Virus record (IMG/VR): IMGVR_UViG_3300020578_000340
Coordinates: 1 to 28,300 of that record
Source: a virus
Length of the DNA: 28,300 bases
Strand: one strand, 5' to 3'
The notes under the pieces are model-generated. The model saw nothing but the letters and a program-made list of their open reading frames with translations, ran no database searches and had not been told where the DNA came from. Of this stretch, positions 21,153 through 27,229 are shown piece by piece. How positions within the stretch are numbered: position 1 is the first letter of the stretch; every line of letters starts with the position of its first letter. The position numbers and the translations under genes were made by a program.

Positions 21153-21695
21153 CTAGTCTTTGATTCCCCAGTGCCCCAATCCGCCGTTATCCAACAAATA
21201 CTTGGCGACCCGAAGGTTGCAATCCAACTCCGTCAACAGTTCAATCCCCCCGCCACAAATCTGTCTCGTCACCGTCCGCCAACTTGAGTTGATTTGCAAC
21301 AACCCCGAATCAAAGGAGCCGTTCTTGTTGAGCGCCCACACCATGTTTCCGTTCGCATCCCACTTGGCGTTGACCGCTTTCCTGCGACATCGGCTTTCGC
21401 GGTAGGCGATGTAGGAGAAAGTCTCTACGGGGACGAGTCCGTAGGAGGCGAACAGTTCCTCGTATTGGGGGCACCGCCATCCGCTGGTATCGCGTCGGAT
21501 GGCAACGACCGTGGTGGTGGTCGTGGTGGTCGTGGTGGTCGTGGTGGTCCGAATCGGTAGCGTAGAGGGCACCGAGACGGTAGTGCTCGTGGCGGCGGCA
21601 GGGGCGGACACCTTGGGGGGCAAAACAACCCAGTTGGCGACCATCCCGACCGCCACCCCGACCGCGACCACGCCGATGAAACGGCGTAACGACAT
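21153..21695 (-). CDS. Membrane-anchored transglycosylase/lysozyme-like protein
   Basis: A 180-residue protein. An N-terminal transmembrane or signal-anchor helix (FIGVVAVGVAVGMVANWVVL, about 6-25), a Pro/Ser/Thr stalk ending in about 13 threonines (50-62), then a lysozyme-like catalytic domain: YIAYRESRC with E100, GSFDSGLLQINSSW at 126-139, NLRVAKYLLDNGGLGHW at 160-176. This is the E...GLLQIN layout of Slt/goose-type transglycosylases. It sits between head-tail and tail tube genes, not in the lysis cluster, so it could act in infection (virion-associated), superinfection control or lysis. ATG at 21695 overlaps the preceding small gene (TGATG). The poly-Thr stretch is encoded by a simple repeat. 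Confidence 0.8.
   Translation of the reverse strand: MSLRRFIGVVAVGVAVGMVANWVVLPPKVSAPAAATSTTVSVPSTLPIRTTTTTTTTTTTTTVVAIRRDTSGWRCPQYEELFASYGLVPVETFSYIAYRESRCRRKAVNAKWDANGNMVWALNKNGSFDSGLLQINSSWRTVTRQICGGGIELLTELDCNLRVAKYLLDNGGLGHWGIKD
21510..21549. repeat. Short tandem repeat encoding a poly-Thr stalk
   Basis: Repeats of the 9-bp unit CGTGGTGGT (plus strand) encode about 13 consecutive threonines between the membrane anchor and catalytic domain of the transglycosylase-like protein. Simple repeats of this kind can change length in frame. Confidence 0.75.
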
Positions 21696-21775
21696 CACCG
21701 CTTCTTCCCCACAGACATGACGGCGACAAGCCCCGCGAGAAGGGCGAATCCGACAGCGAACCAAAACTCAGTCAT
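21695..21775 (-). CDS. 26-residue transmembrane peptide
   Basis: A short frame encoding MTEFWFAVGFALLAGLVAVM followed by SVGKKR: one transmembrane helix with a basic end. The start lies inside the preceding 37-residue gene (8-bp overlap), and the stop overlaps the start of the transglycosylase-like gene as TGATG, so the three are coupled. Size and topology suit a minimal holin/antiholin, or a membrane partner for the anchored enzyme. It is too short for any family call. Confidence 0.55.
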   Translation of the reverse strand: MTEFWFAVGFALLAGLVAVMSVGKKR

Positions 21776-21881
21776 CTTTGGAATCTCCGATAACCCACCC
21801 GACGAATACAGCCAACCACACTGGCGAGAACACCAGCAGGAAACCGTAAGCCACCTTTAGGAATGTCATCAACCCTGTCAC
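21768..21881 (-). CDS. 37-residue transmembrane peptide
   Basis: A short frame with start GTG at 21881 (GGAGGAGG four bases before), encoding a hydrophobic peptide with FLKVAYGFLLVFSPVWLAVF and VGWVIGDSKDD at the end: one or two membrane passes with an acidic tail. An internal ATG at 21869 is less well placed for the ribosome site. It is the first gene behind the promoter at 21908-21936, and it overlaps the next small gene. Together with the 26-residue peptide it may form a two-component membrane pair. Confidence 0.55.
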   Translation of the reverse strand: MTGLMTFLKVAYGFLLVFSPVWLAVFVGWVIGDSKDD

Positions 21882-21907
21882 GAATCCTCCTCCCGTTGAC
21901 AGGTTTC

Positions 21908-21936
21908 ACCCTACCGAAATCTTGGTCGCATGGCAA
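21908..21936 (-). promoter_or_regulatory. Sigma70-like promoter for the small-membrane/transglycosylase cassette
   Basis: On the minus strand TTGCCA (21931-21936), 17 bp and TAGGGT (21908-21913), between the Com-like gene and the 37-residue gene. The predicted leader carries GGGAGGAGG before the GTG. The -10 departs from consensus at two positions. Confidence 0.45.
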
Positions 21937-21955
21937 GCACCCGAAAACAGGGGGG

Positions 21956-22105
21956 TTATGCGGCGTTGCGAGCCTTACAGCGTGGGCAAATAATGGTCCA
22001 CGGACGAGTCACCGACACCGCCAACATCTTCTTGCACCGCCAACAGCGAGGCGCCTCATCCGTTTTCTGCGCCCGCCCATACGGGTCGGGGGCTTTCTCG
22101 CTCAC
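21956..22105 (-). CDS. Com-like zinc finger protein, 49 residues
   Basis: A short frame, GTG at 22105, starting MSEKAPDPYGRAQKTDEAPR. Four cysteines form CWRC (21-24) and CPRC (40-43) around a 15-residue loop (KKMLAVSVTRPWTI), followed by KARNAA. This resembles the phage Mu Com protein, a zinc finger that activates translation of the mom DNA-modification gene, and similar unassigned small proteins in other phages. No mom-like gene is seen here, so its target RNA or DNA is unknown. The start overlaps the tail terminator stop as GTGA, and no other gene lies in this 150-bp stretch. Confidence 0.7.
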   Translation of the reverse strand: MSEKAPDPYGRAQKTDEAPRCWRCKKMLAVSVTRPWTIICPRCKARNAA

Positions 22106-22497
22106 GGCAACCACACCGTAAAGTCACAACCAACCAGCGCCCTGTCATCTTGGTCGCGTTGCAAAGGATACAACTCCGAGGTGGACAGAACGCAAAGGAT
22201 TGCCACACCCGACAGCGTCGTGTTGCGGATTGCGCCGAGCACATCGCGCACATCCTCGGCTTTCGTTCTCGCCGTGGGATAATCGTTGCGAGCCGCCCTG
22301 CAATACACCCGAATCCGCTGGTGGTCAATCGCCTTCACACCATCGCCGAAGGTGTAGTCGGGACCGACGCCAGAGTCCTCGTACAGCGTGACACACGCAT
22401 CGGGGTCAGACGGCATACGCGCAAGGAAGATGTTGGTTGCCAAGGTGCCTTCCCCTTGTGTTTGGAGGTAAGTGCCCAACGCATCAAGAATCGCCAT
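22102..22497 (-). CDS. Tail terminator / minor capsid-like protein
   Basis: A 131-residue protein: MAILDALGTYLQTQGEGTLA, then ARMPSDPDACVTLYEDSGVG, HQRIRVYCRAARNDYPTART, a helical part with KAEDVRDVLGAIRNTTLSGV and a strand-rich end (LVGCDFTVWLP). This is the pattern of the tail terminator or minor capsid family of siphoviruses (DUF3168- or gp17-like), with the P-x-x-P..V.LY..G start. It lies after the gp10-like gene, the expected place for the last neck subunit before the tail. It starts at the base that ends the gp10-like gene. Confidence 0.75.
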   Translation of the reverse strand: MAILDALGTYLQTQGEGTLATNIFLARMPSDPDACVTLYEDSGVGPDYTFGDGVKAIDHQRIRVYCRAARNDYPTARTKAEDVRDVLGAIRNTTLSGVAILCVLSTSELYPLQRDQDDRALVGCDFTVWLP

Positions 22498-22952
22498 CAG
22501 TCGCTCTCCTCGTTCTCGCTGTAGTCAGAATCCAGCCACGGTGGGACGGCACCGCTACGGCGCAGAATGTGCCCGACGAGCAACTTGATGCGTTGCCCAA
22601 GACGGTCGCGAGCATCCGCAACAGGGTCCTCAAGATACTTCGCTTTCCGTCCTGGGGCGTGGCGGAACTTCAGATTTTCGTGCTGTACCCATGCGTAATC
22701 AACGGCGCCCCCACCGTAGGAAATCTCCACCGCCGCTTTCTTCCCAACCTGATACGGCTCATGCACCATCCCCGAACCCGAGAGGACTCCGTACCTGAAC
22801 GGCACCTGTCGTTTGGACTCCGCGAGAATCACTTGGGCTTCCGCATACAGGGCTTCCTTGGTCGCATCAAGCACCTTCTTGTCCCCCGCGTGGAGGATTG
22901 CCGCAACATCGCGCAATCCCGTCACCTCAATGTGCATCAACTTTTTGCTCAC
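22497..22952 (-). CDS. HK97 gp10-like neck protein
   Basis: A 151-residue protein: MHIEVTGLRDVAAILHAGDK, an alpha helix with KEALYAEAQVILAESKRQVP, then PFRYGVLSGSGMVHEPYQVG and VEISYGGGAVDYAWVQHENL, with FRHAPGRKAKYLEDPV after it. The V-P-x-R-x-G-x-L-x-x-S motif and the Y-A-x-x-x-H-E-N element mark the HK97-gp10-like tail component. Its acidic C-terminus (DSDYSENEESD) is a local feature. It completes the neck together with head closure and terminator genes. Confidence 0.85.
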   Translation of the reverse strand: MSKKLMHIEVTGLRDVAAILHAGDKKVLDATKEALYAEAQVILAESKRQVPFRYGVLSGSGMVHEPYQVGKKAAVEISYGGGAVDYAWVQHENLKFRHAPGRKAKYLEDPVADARDRLGQRIKLLVGHILRRSGAVPPWLDSDYSENEESD

Positions 22953-23272
22953 GAGTATGTGACCGTTGTGTGGTGGGTTCCAGTGTCATCATTGTGTACC
23001 TGCACCGTCAGTATCAACGGAATCGTGTTGTCAGGTAACAAGATTTTGGAATCGGTGGTAATCGTCGGCGTACCGTAGAAAATGATGGTGCCTCGGCTGA
23101 CAACGGTGCGATTGTCCATCGTTTTGACGACATCATCCGATGGTTGGATGCGGCACTTCACCGCCGTACCCGAATCAGAAAACGAAAGTTTGCCGTAGGC
23201 GTCAGTGGCGGTCTTGCCAAAAATCGTGACCGTAGACGGCATCAAATCCAAAAATGCGGCTTCTATTGTCAC
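22949..23272 (-). CDS. Head closure-like protein
   Basis: A 107-residue beta-rich protein: LMPSTVTIFGKTATDAYGKL, AVKCRIQPSDDVVKTMDNRT, VVSRGTIIFYGTPTITTDSK, PLILTVQVHNDDTGTHHTTV. The pattern (P.TV.I......AYG, then CRI, then G.I...G...I....) is that of SPP1 gp16-type head closure proteins. It is placed between the connector and the gp10-like gene, the usual order. It probably seals the portal channel and joins head to tail. Confidence 0.75.
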   Translation of the reverse strand: MTIEAAFLDLMPSTVTIFGKTATDAYGKLSFSDSGTAVKCRIQPSDDVVKTMDNRTVVSRGTIIFYGTPTITTDSKILLPDNTIPLILTVQVHNDDTGTHHTTVTYS

Positions 23273-23275
23273 GGC

Positions 23276-23704
23276 TCATCCCGTCAACGGACTAAGCGGA
23301 GGCGTCGTTGTTGAGGCACCAAGGTTCTCATCCATCCCAACATAGAAATCAAACTCGCCGTCAAAAGTGTCGGTGTCAAAGTTGACCGATGGTGGCGCCG
23401 CACGAACAGCCAACACCCGCAACGATGCCGCACGCTCCATAAAAGTTTTCGCCTGCGCCCCGTACTGACTGGAGATAGACAAATCCCCGACCGAACGCGA
23501 AAGGTCAGCCTTTGCGGAGTACTTGCCACTAATCGCATCGCACGCGAACGCCGCCGACAGGTAGCAGTCCGAGTTCCACTCCGTCAACAAGAAGGCAATC
23601 TCCTCGTTGGAAACCTGCTGATTGTTCGTATCGGTGTCGCCACACAGGAAACGAACTTTGTCGTTGGACGAGTTGGAGGGATTACCAGAGTACGACCAAG
23701 TCAC
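23276..23704 (-). CDS. Head-tail connector (Ad1/gp6-type)
   Basis: A 142-residue protein. MTWSYSGNPSNSSNDKVRFL, then CGDTDTNNQQVSNEEIAFLL, a helix (CYLSAAFACDAISGKYSAKA) and VGDLSISSQYGAQAKTFMER. The RF..GDTD....Q.S..EI..LL start is typical of the helical gp6/gp15-like adaptor that binds the portal. The tail-end (PPSVNFDTDTFDGEFDFYVG) is acidic. It starts four bases before the small basic gene's stop. Confidence 0.8.
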   Translation of the reverse strand: MTWSYSGNPSNSSNDKVRFLCGDTDTNNQQVSNEEIAFLLTEWNSDCYLSAAFACDAISGKYSAKADLSRSVGDLSISSQYGAQAKTFMERAASLRVLAVRAAPPSVNFDTDTFDGEFDFYVGMDENLGASTTTPPLSPLTG

Positions 23705-23707
23705 GGC

Positions 23708-23968
23708 TTACTCCTCGGCATCGTTGCGCTTGCGGCTCTTGCGAGTCTTGCGCGTATTGTCCTCCTCCACAACGACAACCTCTGCCTGCTCGGCGACGCG
23801 CTCAGCGACGGGTCGCGGTGACGGAACGGTCGCATCAACCACCTCAACCAGATAACGCCCACTGATGAGCGAACGAAGATTGCGCCAGTTTGCGGCATCC
23901 ACCAACGACCCAGTTGCAATCACCGTGCCGTCACCCTTCGGGATTGGCTTGGTCACTCTGTATGCCAT
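23708..23968 (-). CDS. Small head-region protein with basic tail
   Basis: An 86-residue protein: MAYRVTKPIPKGDGTVIATG, SLVDAANWRNLRSLISGRYL, a valine/glutamate region and a strongly charged end (TRKTRKSRKRNDAEE). The N-terminal half (P..DG....G..VD...WRN...L...RYL) is a pattern seen in small phage head genes placed between capsid and connector. The function is not known. It starts about 64 bases after the capsid stop with AGGAAA before the ATG. The acidic-basic C-terminus could contact nucleic acid or the capsid. Confidence 0.7.
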   Translation of the reverse strand: MAYRVTKPIPKGDGTVIATGSLVDAANWRNLRSLISGRYLVEVVDATVPSPRPVAERVAEQAEVVVVEEDNTRKTRKSRKRNDAEE

Positions 23969-24032
23969 GTTTCCTCCGTTTTCAGGGACACAACGGTCAC
24001 TTGAACCGAGGTGCTTTTATCTGAGTCTCCTA

Positions 24033-24983
24033 CTAGGCAACGCAGTTGCTGAAGAAGTAGCCGAGGTCCGCGCCGATGACTTTCATGTCAAACGAGATTT
24101 CGGCTTCAATGCGGTCAGCCTTGAACTGCTCCATGCGGATGCGGCTGGTGCCGACAGTGGCGCCGAGACCTTGCGACACGCCAGTCCACGACATCACATA
24201 GCCGCCCGAGGGCTGGAGAAGCCCAGCCGAGGGAGCCGAGTAGGTCAGGAGGGCGTTCTTGCCGTGGGTGAAGTCGTAGGCTTGGGTGCCACCTTCGTTG
24301 TTCGTCGCCTTGACAGCCTTCGCCACCATGACACGCGGGATGTCAAACAGGCTCGCCATCAACTCTGCGGTCAATGTCTGCGCCGATGTGTACTTGATGC
24401 GGTCCACCAAGTCGGGGTGATTCTTCAGTTGACGGAATACCTCGTAGCCGAGGACGAGAGTGTTCGGCTCGTAGCCCGTGGTTGAGAGGATTTCCGCCTT
24501 GCCCTCCTCAACATCGTTGAGCGGGTCGGAGTTGGTGTAGTCACTCCAAAGGTTGGTGGGTGTGTCATCCGTAGCCCAAACGCCCGTTGTGAAGAACGAG
24601 GAGACAAACTGCGTCTCCATCTTCAACATGAGGCGCCCAGTGACGAACTCTGCGGCTTCGCGGTCAACCTGAATCGGTGCGTCCGCGTTGGCGCGAGTCT
24701 GGTCGCCGATGTCCTTGTGGAAGGCGAACACATCACACTGGTACGAATCGGTTGACAGCCCGTAGCCGCCGCCCGCCGACTCGGTCGCATCGGCGCGACG
24801 CTGTGCCTCGTCGCGGAACCAGTCATTCTTCGTGTAGGTGAAGAACTTGTCGGATTGCTTGGAGACGGGAACAATCGGGAACACGCGGCTCGCGATGAAG
24901 TTCTCTTGCATCTGCATGTAGGCGACGCTGATGTTCGTCAGAATCGCATCAACATGGACTTGTGAGGATGTTGGCTGTGGCAT
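24033..24983 (-). CDS. Major capsid protein
   Basis: A 316-residue protein: VDAILTNISVAYMQMQENFI, ASRVFPIVPVSKQSDKFFTY, DEAQRRADATESAGGGYGLS, DIGDQTRANADAPIQVDREA, a helical spine-like region (AEFVTGRLMLKMETQFVSSF) and TLVLGYEVFRQLKNHPDLVD with a C-terminal beta region. The start pattern (SQVHVDAILTNIS...Q...F.A.RVFP.V.V..) and length are those of HK97-fold major capsid proteins of environmental siphoviruses. It forms the icosahedral shell. The next gene upstream is decoration-like and the one before is scaffold-like, as expected. Confidence 0.9.
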   Translation of the reverse strand: MPQPTSSQVHVDAILTNISVAYMQMQENFIASRVFPIVPVSKQSDKFFTYTKNDWFRDEAQRRADATESAGGGYGLSTDSYQCDVFAFHKDIGDQTRANADAPIQVDREAAEFVTGRLMLKMETQFVSSFFTTGVWATDDTPTNLWSDYTNSDPLNDVEEGKAEILSTTGYEPNTLVLGYEVFRQLKNHPDLVDRIKYTSAQTLTAELMASLFDIPRVMVAKAVKATNNEGGTQAYDFTHGKNALLTYSAPSAGLLQPSGGYVMSWTGVSQGLGATVGTSRIRMEQFKADRIEAEISFDMKVIGADLGYFFSNCVA

Positions 24984-25011
24984 GGTTGTTCTCCTGTTGT
25001 GAGATTTCTAG

Positions 25012-25407
25012 TTAGGCGGCTCGGTGCGGGTTGGCGCAGTTGACGACTGCCGTGAGCACTTCGTTGTCTGCACCAGCCGCGAGGATTACGGTTCCGACCA
25101 CGAAGTTCGTGGTGTCGGTTCCTGGGGTCTTTGCGCCAGCCTTGCCCGCGGCGGTCGTGCCGATGAGGGTTCCCTCATCCAACGAAGCCGAGGCAATGAC
25201 CTTGGTGCCACCAACGACCACGATTGCCGCTTCTTCGCCGCTCTCGGGATTGTTCTGGAGGACTCCAATCGGCTTGTCTGTCAGTGCTGAGCAGAGCACC
25301 GCCTGCCCCGATGAGTTGACCTTGACGAAGAAATACTGCTTCGCCGACAGGTCCGCTCCCGCTGGGAGTGTGATTCGTAGGGCGTAGCCCGCTACTTCGT
25401 ATGCCAT
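25012..25407 (-). CDS. Capsid decoration-like protein
   Basis: A 131-residue beta-rich protein: ITLPAGADLSAKQYFFVKVN, then PIGVLQNNPESGEEAAIVVV, GGTKVIASASLDEGTLIGTT and NFVVGTVILAAGADNEVLTA. The DL....Y..V...SG...........PIGVL...P..G......V.G pattern is DUF2190-like and is shared by head-decorating or head-fibre base proteins. It lies directly before the major capsid gene. It probably binds and stabilises the capsid surface. No protease motif is seen. Confidence 0.75.
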   Translation of the reverse strand: MAYEVAGYALRITLPAGADLSAKQYFFVKVNSSGQAVLCSALTDKPIGVLQNNPESGEEAAIVVVGGTKVIASASLDEGTLIGTTAAGKAGAKTPGTDTTNFVVGTVILAAGADNEVLTAVVNCANPHRAA

Positions 25408-25422
25408 GAGTGTGCTCCTTGG

Positions 25423-26235
25423 TTATTGCTCGTTGCGGTAAGCCGCATAGAGGTCTGGATTCTTGTGGATGATTCCCGCAACCGCCTGTTCAACGGTGGC
25501 GAACTCGCCCGCCGTGTGGGCGGCTTTGGCAAGTGCCTGCACCTTCGCGTAGGCACTGCCCTCGTCGGGGCGACTACCGCGACCGATTTCGGTAAAGATT
25601 GCGGCGCTTTCGGCTTGCGCGTTGACAGCCTCCAGAACCTTCTCCACCTGCTCGGCGAGCGTGGCGTCGGTGTCGGTCAGGCGACGGAGCGCGGGACCGA
25701 ACTCTTGGGCATTGACGGTCAGGTGCGACCAGCCTGCGGCTTTCTTGACGAACTCTTCGTCGCGACGGGAATCGCGTTCCTTGCGGAGTTCCTCGGTTGC
25801 CTTTGCGGCGGCATCTTCTGCCTTCTTCAACATCTCGCGGACAGGCTCGGGGAGCGACTTGACGAGAGCCTTGTAGGTCATTTCCTCGTCCTCTTCCTCT
25901 TCCTCTTCCTCCTCCTCTTTGGCGGCATCCATCTTCTCTTGGATGAAGTCGGGCATCTTCTTCTTCGCCTTTTCCGTCTGCTCGGTCATTTCGGCGACGA
26001 GTTTCTCGGAAGCCGCAAGCGACTTCTCCAACTCAACGATGCGGTCAATGTACGCCTCTTCCAGCGTTGGCTCCATCTCTTGGGCTGTGGTCTCGGTGTT
26101 CTCTGACACGGTTGCCTCCGTTGTGGTTCCTGCGTTCTTCATTACTATCCATCCTTCGTCAAGATGGGCGGGGTGGTCTACACCGCTCGTCTCAAGAACT
26201 TTCAGTGCCACCATTTTTCGCTGTTTCTTGCTCAA
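25423..26235 (-). CDS. Scaffold-like head assembly protein
   Basis: A 270-residue protein. The N-terminus contains LKVLETSGVDHPAHLDEGWI, a motif found at the start of many phage head-assembly proteins. Residues 55-160 are highly charged coiled coil with a run of about nine glutamates (EEEEEEEEE), then a helical C-terminal third (LAEQVEKVLEAVNAQAESAA, FATVEQAVAGIIHKNPDLYA). This matches a scaffold protein. There is no clear serine protease motif, so capsid maturation, if it occurs, is encoded elsewhere. The TTG at 26235 has GGAG seven bases upstream. It precedes decoration and capsid genes. Confidence 0.75.
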   Translation of the reverse strand: MSKKQRKMVALKVLETSGVDHPAHLDEGWIVMKNAGTTTEATVSENTETTAQEMEPTLEEAYIDRIVELEKSLAASEKLVAEMTEQTEKAKKKMPDFIQEKMDAAKEEEEEEEEEDEEMTYKALVKSLPEPVREMLKKAEDAAAKATEELRKERDSRRDEEFVKKAAGWSHLTVNAQEFGPALRRLTDTDATLAEQVEKVLEAVNAQAESAAIFTEIGRGSRPDEGSAYAKVQALAKAAHTAGEFATVEQAVAGIIHKNPDLYAAYRNEQ

Positions 26236-26306
26236 CTGGTTGCTCCGAATCTGGACAGATGTGAGTGTAGAACAGCAGTCGCATCAGCCGTACCGTCAAG
26301 GGCGGT

Positions 26307-26645
26307 TTAGTAGTGGCTGGATTTGGAACGCCTCACCAACCCGTCACCATACGCCTCCGCAATCTCCACCAAATCATCCACGAGAGACAACCGCTCATCG
26401 TCATCCTCCACACCTTCGCATCGCTCCAAGATGGCTTGGCGCAACAACAAACCGTAAGACACCGAACTCGTCATGCTCAACAAATCCTTGGCTTCCTCAT
26501 TCTCGGTCATCTGTTCCATGACCACCATCGCCCGATTGAACCGTTGCTCACTGCGATGACGCAAATACAACAACACCCCGAGCACGACGAACACCGTCAA
26601 CACCGAGACGGTTGAACCAAGCACGAAGTACAGCCCGCTGGACAT
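26307..26645 (-). CDS. Membrane-anchored protein in head module
   Basis: A 112-residue protein with one N-terminal transmembrane helix (LYFVLGSTVSVLTVFVVLGV, about 5-24, continuing to LLYL) and a cytoplasmic helical part (QRFNRAMVVMEQMTENEEAK, RLSLVDDLVEIAEAYGDGLV). No family is recognised. A membrane protein inside a head gene block is unexpected; it may be a moron or an exclusion protein, or may help with assembly at the membrane. It starts 22 bases after the winged-helix gene stop and precedes the scaffold by about 70 bases. Confidence 0.6.
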   Translation of the reverse strand: MSSGLYFVLGSTVSVLTVFVVLGVLLYLRHRSEQRFNRAMVVMEQMTENEEAKDLLSMTSSVSYGLLLRQAILERCEGVEDDDERLSLVDDLVEIAEAYGDGLVRRSKSSHY

Positions 26646-26667
26646 GCGAGCGATGATACAGCAGGCG

Positions 26668-27087
26668 CTAAGCCCGCACCTTCTTTACGCGCCTTTGGGT
26701 TGCCATCTTCCCACGCTCCGCAACCGCCCGCGCCTCGTCCGCGTGCCCGCGAACCTCATACTTACCGTGCCCTGTCTTGCGGAACAGATGCGGGTTCTCT
26801 CGGAAGAACCTGCTCACCGTTGAGGTCGGCAGGGTGAACTGTTCGGCGAGCATCGCCACCGTCACCTCTTTGGCGAAGTGCTCTTCTTGCTTCGCATAGA
26901 ACAGCAGTTGGTCGGTGCCCTCAAAGGGGACGACCGAGACATGCTCGGGCAGGGCGTTGCGTCCGCTGGAGTATCCAGTCTCGCCGCCGACGATGTGATA
27001 CGAACCGTCGCGGTTGACGCCCAAGAACACGAATCTGCCTTTCGGTTCCTTGCTCCAGTAGACGGTGTCTCCTCGGTTGAATGTCAT
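26668..27087 (-). CDS. Winged-helix protein with N-terminal beta domain
   Basis: A 139-residue protein. An N-terminal SH3-like strand region (NRGDTVYWSKEPKGRFVFLG, RDGSYHIVGGETGYSSGRNA) precedes a winged helix at about 70-110 (VTVAMLAEQFTLPTSTVSRF, FRENPHLFRKTGHGKYEVRG). The tail is basic (ATQRRVKKVRA). I infer a DNA-binding regulator or DNA-end protein. ATG at 27087 has GGAAGGAGACCAC upstream, so it is preferred over the longer frame. It lies at the head of a gap with possible terminator, suggesting it starts a separate transcript within the head region. Confidence 0.65.
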   Translation of the reverse strand: MTFNRGDTVYWSKEPKGRFVFLGVNRDGSYHIVGGETGYSSGRNALPEHVSVVPFEGTDQLLFYAKQEEHFAKEVTVAMLAEQFTLPTSTVSRFFRENPHLFRKTGHGKYEVRGHADEARAVAERGKMATQRRVKKVRA

Positions 27088-27146
27088 GTGGTCTCCTTCC
27101 TCCACAATCACAGTCTAGCGGATGCCTGTACCACAAAACGGTCAAC

Positions 27147-27164
27147 AGCACCGAAAACGGCGCT
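27147..27164 (-). terminator. Possible terminator hairpin after the head-associated gene
   Basis: In the 142-bp gap at 27088-27229, a 7-bp stem (AGCGCCG/CGGTGCT on the minus strand, one G-U pair) with a TTTT loop follows a T-rich run (TTTTATTTTTG). The run of T lies before, not after, the stem, so this is a weak call. A TTGACC at 27140-27145 and TAGACT at 27112-27117 are 22 bp apart and do not make a proper promoter. Confidence 0.35.
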
Positions 27165-27229
27165 TAGCAAAAATAAAACCCTTGCCACGCTTGGCTCAAA
27201 ACTTTTACAAAAAATAAGTTGCGACGATT

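Noticed and set aside
21695-21764. Longer N-terminus of the transglycosylase-like protein (start at 21764)
   Set aside because: It would overlap the 26-residue membrane gene out of frame and add a basic, cysteine-containing stretch before the membrane anchor; ATG at 21695 gives a normal signal-anchor start.
23990-24025. A tRNA T-loop-like sequence (GGTTCAAGT on the minus strand) after the capsid gene
   Set aside because: No acceptor, D or anticodon stems surround it.
26250-26300. Promoter before the scaffold gene (TTGACG and TACACT)
   Set aside because: The boxes are 24 bp apart and no alternative -35 fits TACACT.
27112-27145. Promoter for the winged-helix gene (TTGACC and TAGACT)
   Set aside because: The spacer is 22 bp, too long for sigma70, and no better pair was found.
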